NCBI GenBank assembly: GCA_900323505.1
Contig: OOIN01000002.1
Location: 868,001-932,000 of the forward strand
Direction of reading: 5' to 3'
Length of the DNA: 64,000 nt
From: Ustilago trichophora
Taxonomy: Eukaryota; Basidiomycota; Ustilaginomycetes; Ustilaginales; Ustilaginaceae
Each line of letters opens with the position of its first letter. Positions within the stretch are counted from its first letter, which is position 1. A program made the position numbers and the translations under genes. Positions 56,969 through 64,000 of the stretch are shown piece after piece. The notes beneath the pieces are model-generated. The model was not told where the DNA came from and did no database searches. It worked only from the letters and a program-made list of their open reading frames with translations.

Positions 56969-57793
56969 ATGCGAGTTTATGAATGTGTTCCCGCCAAGTC
57001 GCCACACAATGTCACGAAATACGGAGGGTCAGCGCATTTTTTTAATGCGGCTGAGGGTGAGTCTCGCAGTGATCTCATTTCCTCGCATTGCCCTTGTGGG
57101 TATACTGATCGTATACTGTACAAGAAAAGCAGGAAGCCGGCTAAACACTCTGAAAGAGCGGGATTCGCTCACAGAGCCACACAACCTCACCGCCTACTAA
57201 CCCACCGGTGGCTGAGCCTTTGGCCACAGCCTTTTTGAACAGCTCAAGCGTATCGCACGAGGCCTCATTTCCACCCAAGAACCCCCACAGGCTCCACCTC
57301 AGGCTCGTTACACATCTTTGCTAGCTATAACCACAAGACCTGGAGCAGCATCGGCAGCACTCCCCTCCGGTGTTCAACAACTCGTTTTCACAGGTGAGAT
57401 GTCTTCACTTTCCGTGAACTGCTGCTTTGCCTGGGTCGTGACCGATATTGTAGAGCTTTTCGAAAGCGACCAGCTCAAACTAGCATAGCTCGCAACCCAG
57501 TGTCAAGGGTCTCGATGGAGCCTGATCGCTCCTTTTCGCTTCACTCTAGAAGATGGAAGATTCGCCTTGATCAAAGACGCTGCAGTCAGACCGGAAGTGC
57601 GGTTTTTAAAATCGCCTTCCTGAAGCAGGTTTGGCTGGCTTGCGTTGCCACCAGAGTGGGTGTCAAGGGCAACTTTGAACCCAACTCGACTCTATTAGCT
57701 CACCTATATAACCTGATCGAGCTGGATTACCTCTACACTTGTGTGCTGTCACCTACTAAAATCTGGTGGTCTGCTGACAGCGCTTTGGCGTAA
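56969..57793 (+). CDS. Candidate split gene (uncertain model, two short introns)
   Basis: Splice-like signals line up here. There is a GTGAGT donor at 57057, a perfect TACTAAC branch motif near 57195-57201, and acceptors at 57229 or 57242. A second donor GTGAGA at 57394 pairs with the acceptor TATTGTAG ending at 57453 (60 nt). Joining 56969-57056, 57243-57393 and 57454-57793 gives one open frame of 192 residues starting MRVYECVPAK. Another frame across the second exon (about 57230-57490, reading LKRIARGLISTQEPP and, after splicing, QQLVFTELFESDQLKLA) looks more protein-like but has no identified first exon. I recognise no family. The transcript could also be non-coding. The signals are seen; the gene is inferred. 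Confidence 0.25.
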
Positions 57794-58655
57794 TTGTAGT
57801 ACGTGAGTGGGCCTTGCATGGCACTCAAGTCGGCTGTCAGGTCCTTTACCCATTCCTTAAGTAGAACAACCTCACGTTGTCGGCTCGTCGTGGTGAGCGC
57901 AGCTCCAGGTCACGTCTTCAGTCCTCCTCTTCACGGCGACCTGCTCGTACCGCATGTAACTTGACTCTCCGACCCCCGGCCAGCTCTGTGGTGTCTATTG
58001 TGTCGGGCCTTGTGCGTCTTGTGTGAAAAAATCCCTTTGTTGACCCTTGACCATGAGCGCTACCCAGCAAACAAACTTGAGGCGTGAAATTTGGCGGAGC
58101 AGAGTTTGACAGGTTGGACAAACGCGAGACCTTGCACGGGCGTAGCGCGCGTCTTTCCCGCACAAAGGAACAAGCACCGCCCTCTCCCTTACTCTGCTAT
58201 TGGCAATCAGCACAGCAGTCGCACAATGTCGCCTTGTCCCTTTCAACCAGTTCCTTATAACTCAGATATCAGGGCTCAACATTGTGATGAAAGGCAAGTT
58301 CGGATTGGGACGATGGCATATTGGCGTGCATAGCATAACATAAGCAGAGTTACTTGCAGGTGGCTGGGAAGGGGTCCAAGCGTGAATCATTTGGCTGATC
58401 TGCCATATTGCTGATCAGCTTTGCATGAATGACTGAACAGGTTGGTAACTATCGGTGTTCGATGAAGAGCCCTTTATGTACTCCTCTTCGCGGTCGTTCT
58501 TCTCTTTGAGTTAGAAGTCTTGTCGAGGTTCGCTTCGAATGTGCCAAAGCGGTGGTCAAAGGTCAAAGTCGTACCGACACTCCATTTAGGATATATAGAG
58601 CTGATACCGGACTTTCAGAGCGGCCATTACCCCGTCAAACCATCCTTTATCAATC
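57794..58655. other. Intergenic stretch upstream of the 253-residue unknown gene
   Basis: An 862-bp gap with no supported gene. A TATATA element at about 58592-58597 sits 60 bp upstream of the next ATG. Confidence 0.45.
58592..58597 (+). promoter_or_regulatory. TATA-like element of the 253-residue gene
   Basis: TATATA about 60 bp upstream of the ATG at 58656. Confidence 0.4.
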
Positions 58656-59417
58656 ATGTCTCAATCTTCCTCAGCACGCAAATCCCCAACGTCGTCAAGC
58701 GCAGAGGACGAAGCTCTCCAACTTTCGTTAACCTATCTCTCTCTGACCACCACTCCAATCCAACAGCCGCCGCCCGTGCTCTCTCACGATTCGGACCAAG
58801 ACTCTCCTGTGTCTTCTCCCTCTTCCTCTCCTTCTTCGCCAAGCTCTCGGATCGGATTGCCCCGCGTCTCAACATCGGGCATCGATGCGCCGGCCCTTGG
58901 TCGCACTAGCACAAACACCAGCACATTCAAAAGGAAGAAGAAAGGCGGACGTGCAGGACTAATAAACCTCTCCAACCCACCCTCCCCCTTCGGCTGCCAG
59001 CTTGGCACTCCCACCCCCACACCCACACTCGCCCCCCGTATCTCAGCCCCATATCAGCACCGCCATCAATCCAACTACTTCACCCCACACCCCTCCCCTC
59101 GCGATCCATCGGTCGAGAACAACAATCCACCCCAAGCTGATCCGGAAGAAGTGTACGATACCCTTCTCTCAGCTCTGCACTCGGTCAAAAACTTGGCTGT
59201 CAGATGGGGTAAGATCGCAGCACACGTGTTTACGTATGGAGGGAAAAAAAGTCTAGAAGGGCAGTTGGTGAAGGTTGGATTGGTGATGGTGCTGTGTATC
59301 AGGCCAAGATGGGTGCTGAATGCGATGAATTGGTCATTGCGGATGCTGAGGGATCCGTGGAGTCTGTATCATCATTCGGTGTATGCTTTTGTGATTGGAA
59401 GCGGTTTGGTTTCCTAG
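58656..59417 (+). CDS. Hypothetical protein with conserved-looking C-terminal region (253 residues)
   Basis: I do not recognise this protein. Residues 1-160 are Ser/Pro/Thr-rich and disordered. The C-terminal 85 residues read as a folded or membrane-associated unit. A helix (EEVYDTLLSALHSVKNLAVRW) is followed by a hydrophobic stretch (LVKVGLVMVLCIRPRWVLNAM) and an aromatic end (DPWSLYHHSVYAFVIGSG). The hydrophobic part is long enough for one membrane helix or an amphipathic membrane patch. There is no signal peptide. The start is the ATG at 58656. It converges tightly with APN1, with only 64 bp between the stops. Confidence 0.6.
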   Translation: MSQSSSARKSPTSSSAEDEALQLSLTYLSLTTTPIQQPPPVLSHDSDQDSPVSSPSSSPSSPSSRIGLPRVSTSGIDAPALGRTSTNTSTFKRKKKGGRAGLINLSNPPSPFGCQLGTPTPTPTLAPRISAPYQHRHQSNYFTPHPSPRDPSVENNNPPQADPEEVYDTLLSALHSVKNLAVRWGKIAAHVFTYGGKKSLEGQLVKVGLVMVLCIRPRWVLNAMNWSLRMLRDPWSLYHHSVYAFVIGSGLVS

Positions 59418-59481
59418 TAGAATACGATTGTGGATGCAAGATGTGGGTATACAGGTGCAAGTCTGTGCGATTGTGTATGGA

Positions 59482-61119
59482 TCATTCTTCGGAGCTGAGA
59501 TCGCTTTCTTCTTCTTCGTCGTCGCTCGATGCTTTTTTCGCTTTGCTCTTTCCAATAGCTGCTTTCTTGGGAGCTTTGACGCCCTTTTTACTGACATACA
59601 ATCTCTCTGCCTCCTCTACCACCCGATCGGCTTTCTCCAACCACTCCTCAGCCTCCTTCCACTGCTGCCATGCGGTACCTCTCAGCGAATACAGCGCTTG
59701 AATCTGATAACTCCATACTTCATGCATCTTTTTCGTGCCTTCTTTTGCCGGGTATGCACCCATAGCATTTCCCAGCGCTGGCGTCTCCAAGATGAGCGGA
59801 ATCCCATGCCACCTCTCGTCATTGACAATGCTCCAAAATCCACCCAAACCGATGTGGCCTCGTCCGATGTTGGCGTGCCTATCGCGCTTGCAGCCCAAAG
59901 GGAACTTCGAGTCGTTCAAGTGGAAAGCCCGCACTTTCTCCCAGCCGATAGTGGTATCAATCAGAGAGGTGAATGAGGAATAGGTGGCGGGCGTGGTAAA
60001 GTCGTAGCCCGCAGCAAAGGCGTGGCAGGTATCGATACATACCCCGACCCTACTCTTGTCAGTAACATGCGATAGCATTGCTGATAAATCGTGCAGGGAA
60101 GAACCGAGGATGGTATCGTTTTTGGAACCGGCCATGTTTTCGATCAGAATCACAACTGAGCTAGTCTGCGCATGGGCTCGATTGATGTAGGATGCGACCA
60201 GAGCACAAGCTTCGGCTTTAGCTGCCCGAACTTCAGACAGCGGTCCAACGTCCACCAGATCCTCACCTGTGGCAGAGGCGGCGGTCATGGAGCCAGGATG
60301 GAAGTTGAATAGGCGGATACCGAGCTGCTCGCATCGCTGCAGGTCGTCTATGAAGGCTTCAAAGGATTTCTCGCGCTTCTCTGGTTCTGGATTGGCAAGG
60401 TTGACCAAGTAACAGCCGTGAGGTACGACATATCCGTATCCTCCTCCCCCACCCTTGCCGCTCGTGTCATCGTCAATACCTTCTTCCTTCTTGACTGTCT
60501 TGTCGGAAGGCGACATGAAGCCATGCTGTACAACACGTTCCTTGAACCTTTCGGCAGAGGAGGACGGAATCGGATTCGACGCCCACTGCATCTTGGGCCG
60601 GACAAAGCAGGAGAATGCATTACCGCCTATTCTGAGTGCGTTAAGTGGAGCATTCTCGACCCCGCCTGCAGAGCTGATGTGAGCACCGATGAACAAGCCG
60701 CTCCCCCTTCTGTTGCCAATTTGGTGTGTGCCGTTGAAGTTAGGAGATGGTCGCAAAGGGAAGTTTTCGTCTTGTGCTCCTGATTCCTTCTTCGTCCTTC
60801 TTTTCTTCGTTACGGCGGACTCTAGATCAGCAGAGGTATCATCGATGGGCTCTGGCTTGACGGCAGGGGCGCCATCCTCTCTTTTGACCGTGGGTTTGGC
60901 ACGAGAGGTACGAGGCTGGGAAGGGGCATCGTTCGCAGTAGTGTCCGGCTCCGACTTGATCCGCTTAGGCCGTGGCTCTGAGTCAACCGGTGCCGAAGAA
61001 ACAGAGCTTCGTTGCGGGCTAGGCACGCTACTTGGTATGGACCTTCGGCTACTTCTTCTCAACGTGGACGACGAAACCGCCTCGACCGCCGATGCTAGGG
61101 CCCTTGACCTCGGCGGCAT
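59482..61119 (-). CDS. APN1: AP endonuclease APN1 (endonuclease IV family)
   Basis: The 545-residue protein has the complete endonuclease IV metal-binding set: His147 in GAHISSAGG, His274 in NFHPG, Glu327 in IENMAG, Asp363 and His366 in CIDTCHAF, His400 in HLNDSK, Asp413 and His415 in DRHANIG, His422 in RGHIG and Glu445 in LILETP. It cleaves abasic sites and blocked 3' ends in base-excision repair. The N-terminal 120 residues are basic and disordered with nuclear-localisation-like PKRIK and KKRRTKK. The C-terminal tail is Lys-rich then acidic (KKASSDDEEEESD), similar to the nuclear-targeting tail of yeast Apn1. An extra loop (about 203-228) is Lys- and Gly-rich. The start is the ATG at 61119. 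Confidence 0.96.
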   Translation of the reverse strand: MPPRSRALASAVEAVSSSTLRRSSRRSIPSSVPSPQRSSVSSAPVDSEPRPKRIKSEPDTTANDAPSQPRTSRAKPTVKREDGAPAVKPEPIDDTSADLESAVTKKRRTKKESGAQDENFPLRPSPNFNGTHQIGNRRGSGLFIGAHISSAGGVENAPLNALRIGGNAFSCFVRPKMQWASNPIPSSSAERFKERVVQHGFMSPSDKTVKKEEGIDDDTSGKGGGGGYGYVVPHGCYLVNLANPEPEKREKSFEAFIDDLQRCEQLGIRLFNFHPGSMTAASATGEDLVDVGPLSEVRAAKAEACALVASYINRAHAQTSSVVILIENMAGSKNDTILGSSLHDLSAMLSHVTDKSRVGVCIDTCHAFAAGYDFTTPATYSSFTSLIDTTIGWEKVRAFHLNDSKFPLGCKRDRHANIGRGHIGLGGFWSIVNDERWHGIPLILETPALGNAMGAYPAKEGTKKMHEVWSYQIQALYSLRGTAWQQWKEAEEWLEKADRVVEEAERLYVSKKGVKAPKKAAIGKSKAKKASSDDEEEESDLSSEE

Positions 61120-61558
61120 TTCGTTGCGTATATGAGCTCTTCGGAGCGATGATGGAAATTTGGGCTATGCGATGTGTTGCATGGATCCGCAAGGTGGGGG
61201 ATAGAGGAGTGAAACAGATAGCAGACAAGGGAAGTTAGGGAAGCAGAACTTCGAGCGGCTGCAAGGGTAAGCAGTGGCTGTCCAAGGATTGATTGTGGAG
61301 GGCAGCCACTTTTCTCTCGGATCTCGGGCACACGAGATCTCTGAATTCATCACACAGCAAATGAGGCTTAACAATCTGAAGCATTTTCTCAACCCATCGA
61401 ACAGTGCGATCTGAGATGGCACTGCTCAACCATCGGGGAGTCAACCCCATCAAGTTCCATTGGCAGAAGCAAGCAGCAATGAAAACACTACACACGCCAT
61501 GCAGGGGGACGAGTCTCAAAGAATCACCTGTGCCAAGCCCGGACAGCGGAGTTCATCA

Positions 61559-61664
61559 AACCCACACACACACACACCCACTCTCTCTCTCTCTCTCACA
61601 CACACTTCTGAACGAGCTGAAGGATTCAGTTTGTGTGTGTGTGTGTGTGTGTGTTTTTTTTTCT
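61559..61664. repeat. Compound CA / CT / GT dinucleotide repeat
   Basis: A CA tract, a CT tract and another short CA tract are followed about 20 bp later by a GT tract ending in a T run. Read together the CA and GT arms could pair into a hairpin. Confidence 0.85.
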
Positions 61665-62441
61665 GCCAAGCGTCCGCCAAGAAAAAGGCCAAGGAGAAAA
61701 GCCTCGCTTGCCTCGCAGTAATTTCACCTGTTCTGCTGCTGCGAGGCGCTTTGTGGTACTGAAGATTGCATTTAATGCCAAGACCCGCGACATTTTTCTT
61801 TTTCCGATTTTGTTTTTGGGCTCTCTTTGTCAAACAGTGCGCCGCCAAGCCTCGCTCGCGCTTGCTAGGCAACAGGGAAGCTGTGTTTTGCCAAGAAGAA
61901 CAAGAGGTGCGATAGTGCTTCTCAGGAGGTGAAGAGTGTGTATGCATTGCAGTGAGCTCGATACGACTGAAGATGATGCCCAGAGACGACCCACGGGGCG
62001 AGGGTTGACATCCACCGGAGAGATATGATGACTTTCGCTGGGTAAAAAAATAGAAGGCTATCATTGTGGTTGCATTGCGACAGCAATCGCACTGCATAGT
62101 GGAAAGTGTTCCATTAAAATGCGGCAAGGGAGCTCCTTTCTTGCAGTCAGCAGATTCGGACAGGCGACGGCGCCAAGCCTTGACCACATCGGCATTTGTC
62201 TATCTCGCTGCAGTCACCCAACCGCTACGTTGAGCATGTTATGATCCCTGAACCCAACGATACGCCACATGATGCCCCGTCGATCCGAACCATGCTCTCT
62301 CTCATTGATGCATCATCTGCGGAGGCGGAGAATCTTCTCCCACATCATTGCGCATCTCCGTTCCCGAAGAAACAGAAAGCCATCACAACAACCCGCCAGC
62401 ATTACAATCATCACCCAAGGCCACGAGAACAACAACAACGA

Positions 62442-62462
62442 CAGCAGCAGCAGCAGCAGCAC
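62442..62462. repeat. CAG trinucleotide repeat
   Basis: About seven CAG units preceded by AAC units, with no supported ORF around them. Confidence 0.8.
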
Positions 62463-62931
62463 AAGGCACTGGAGACTGTGGAGAAAGAGAGAAGGCCCCT
62501 TGCCGATCCAGGGCGAGCACGCGCGCGGCGGGAATGCAGTCCCCAGACCAGCTAGGTGTGTGTATAATGTCTTGTCTTCCCCTATCTTGGGAGAGTCCTG
62601 TGTTGGTGTAGTCAGACGTCGGATCTTGGCGTCCTTTAGAGACCCCTAGCGAGTTGCGGAGCATGGCATGTGTTGATCAGTGCCCTTTTGCTATTCTTGG
62701 CATAGCAAGGACACAGCCTCGAGGCTCTCCACCCATCTCCGTCCGAACTTGAGACTGAATCTGAGCCAAAGTTTCGGATCGAATATATTACCCCTCGACC
62801 ATTCTTCTGCAAACGCTGTGAGCCCCTTCTTTCATCATCCCTTCCTCTTCTCTTCCTTTCTCGACACCTTCTACATATACCAGATTCGAATCAACACGAG
62901 TCATCAGAGGGAACAGTACAACATCAGCATC

Positions 62932-64000
62932 ATGACCAAGATCTCTCTCACCGTAGCGCTCGTATCGGCCTTGCTGGCCAGCAGTGTTGCTGCCCAGCAG
63001 CCGACAGGAACATCTGGTGGCAACGGCCCCGACCCTCGTGCCACCACCGACTTGAACCGCAACCAGCCCACCAAGTCGTGGACCCAGTGGCAACCCAAGG
63101 CGACCTACGCCTTCTCCCAGCTTCCTGATCAATATATGGGTGCCAACCGTATTGAGTCCGGCGAGGGTGGCACTCCGGGTGGAGAGCCCCAGTCAGGATA
63201 CAACACTTGTGCACGCAACACTTGGAATCAGGATTCCAAGTGTCAGACTGCTTGGATCAACTCCCTCGAAGACTTCTGTCTGTGGGGTCCTGCAGAGTAC
63301 GGCACTGTCGGAGAGAAGGAGAGGTCCGGTGTCGCCTACTGTACCACTGACAAGCACGGTACTCGTCTCATTCCCGATGGTACCATCACTGGTGCCCACT
63401 TTGTGAGGACAAGGGACTACGTCCAGGTCACCGGTGTAGGTGACTTCACCAGCATCTTGATTCCCGATGGTGACGAGGGTGGAGAGTTCGACCCTCACGG
63501 AGCTGATGATTTGGGTAACCCCATTGGTGGTATTGTCTACACCACTGCCAACCCTGCCTCCAATGGCGAGCCATGGTTCGTCAGCGAGTGGACCAACTTT
63601 ATGTCGTACAACCAGTTCTGTCTGCGTGCCTGTTGGGGTGAGCGTGCAGCTGCCCAGTGCGAACACATTTACGATGTCATGGGTTGTCGGTGGAACATCC
63701 CCGCCAACTACGACGCCGGCGTCTTCGAGACCTGTGATGGTGCCATTGGCCAGCTCCAAGGTATCTACGGCTCTTCAACCTTCCGTCAGGGTGACCCCGT
63801 AACCCCAAGTGCTCATCCTGCTCCTTCCAGCAGCAACTGCTCCACTCAGAGAACCATCAGCCACGGTCTCCTCGCCGTCTCGGCCTCCCAGAGCTCCAGC
63901 GCCTCCTCCTCGGCAGCTTCCAGCTCGGCCACCGCTGCTACCGGGTCCACATCCGGCACCTCGAGCATGACCAGATCCGTCAACGGCGCCGCCGCAAGCA
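62932..64000 (+). CDS. Secreted glycoprotein, 'macrofage activating glycoprotein' (MAG) family, 3' end beyond the window
   Basis: The frame from the ATG at 62932 is open to the right edge (356 codons plus one base), so the gene is truncated by the window. It begins with a signal peptide (about 1-21, MTKISLTVALVSALLASSVA). The ordered domain has paired cysteines and the conserved-looking YMGANRIESGEGGTPGGEPQ, CQTAWINSLEDFCLWGP and NQFCLRACWGERAAAQCEHI segments. I associate these with the basidiomycete proteins annotated as macrofage activating glycoprotein. The last 50 visible residues are Ser/Thr/Ala-rich, a usual O-glycosylated stalk before a GPI signal, which would lie outside the window. 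The role is probably in the cell wall or at the surface; the molecular activity is unknown. Confidence 0.85.
   Translation, partial: MTKISLTVALVSALLASSVAAQQPTGTSGGNGPDPRATTDLNRNQPTKSWTQWQPKATYAFSQLPDQYMGANRIESGEGGTPGGEPQSGYNTCARNTWNQDSKCQTAWINSLEDFCLWGPAEYGTVGEKERSGVAYCTTDKHGTRLIPDGTITGAHFVRTRDYVQVTGVGDFTSILIPDGDEGGEFDPHGADDLGNPIGGIVYTTANPASNGEPWFVSEWTNFMSYNQFCLRACWGERAAAQCEHIYDVMGCRWNIPANYDAGVFETCDGAIGQLQGIYGSSTFRQGDPVTPSAHPAPSSSNCSTQRTISHGLLAVSASQSSSASSSAASSSATAATGSTSGTSSMTRSVNGAAAS

Larger units (their letters stand above)
61120..62931. other. Divergent intergenic region between APN1 and the secreted glycoprotein gene
   Basis: This 1.8-kb stretch has no supported gene. It contains CA, CT and GT dinucleotide tracts (61559-61664) and a CAG repeat (62442-62462). 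A TATATT element near 62779-62786 and CATATAC near 62871-62877 lie within 150 bp of the next ATG and may be core-promoter elements. Confidence 0.5.

Noticed and set aside
61633..62187. Frames across the CA/GT dinucleotide tracts on both strands
   Set aside because: They consist largely of Cys-Val or Thr-His repeats from the microsatellites and have no coding features.
1..64000. Transposon, virus-like, CRISPR or rRNA content
   Set aside because: No reverse transcriptase, integrase, transposase, long terminal repeats, regularly spaced direct repeats or rRNA-like sequence was visible.

Overview
The window looks like a piece of a chromosome from a smut fungus or smut-related yeast (Ustilaginomycetes, Basidiomycota). 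The evidence is the gene content and style. Genes are long and almost all intronless. Proteins carry long Ser/Ala-rich or acidic disordered stretches. They include a metazoan-type metaxin/SAM37, a cupin-type CENP-C, a basidiomycete 'macrofage activating glycoprotein' homologue and a small secreted protein of the kind smuts use as effectors. I cannot name the species from sequence alone. No rRNA, convincing tRNA, transposon, CRISPR array or prophage was found.

Layout. 0-11 kb: four minus-strand genes in a row: mitochondrial import (SAM37), mitochondrial tRNA thiolation (SLM3/MTU1), kinetochore (CENP-C/Mif2) and replication checkpoint (TopBP1/Dpb11). 12-20 kb: a LisH-CTLH-CRA protein, a divergent ribosome-biogenesis pair (PWP1 and RPF2) and a secreted S28 peptidase. 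20-27 kb: CDC42 beside a 5.3-kb stretch with no convincing gene, only coding-like fragments and simple repeats. 27-45 kb: SIP5, PEX12, UBP14, a seven-helix membrane protein, an atypical Zn2Cys6 transcription factor, TRM5 and the GPI-anchor deacetylase GPI12. 45-48.5 kb: a second gene-poor stretch with palindromic GTACAGTACTGTAC-type repeats and a CT-rich leader. 48.5-64 kb: a 908-residue unknown protein, TRP2, the splicing factor SF3A1, a small secreted protein, a candidate split gene, a 253-residue unknown, APN1, and a secreted glycoprotein that runs off the right edge.

The genes are mostly unrelated housekeeping functions and do not form a pathway cluster. Local relationships that may matter are the shared PWP1/RPF2 promoter, a cell-cycle-type ACGCGT site upstream of the TopBP1/Dpb11 gene, and the shared TRP2/SF3A1 promoter. 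The items most worth a second look are the seven-helix protein with a huge cytoplasmic tail (a possible Rra1-like sensor), the zinc-cluster factor with a 39-residue loop inside its finger, the small secreted protein, split-gene signals near 57.1-57.8 kb, and the dispersed GTACAGTACTGTAC repeats. I saw no clear multi-gene undescribed system.
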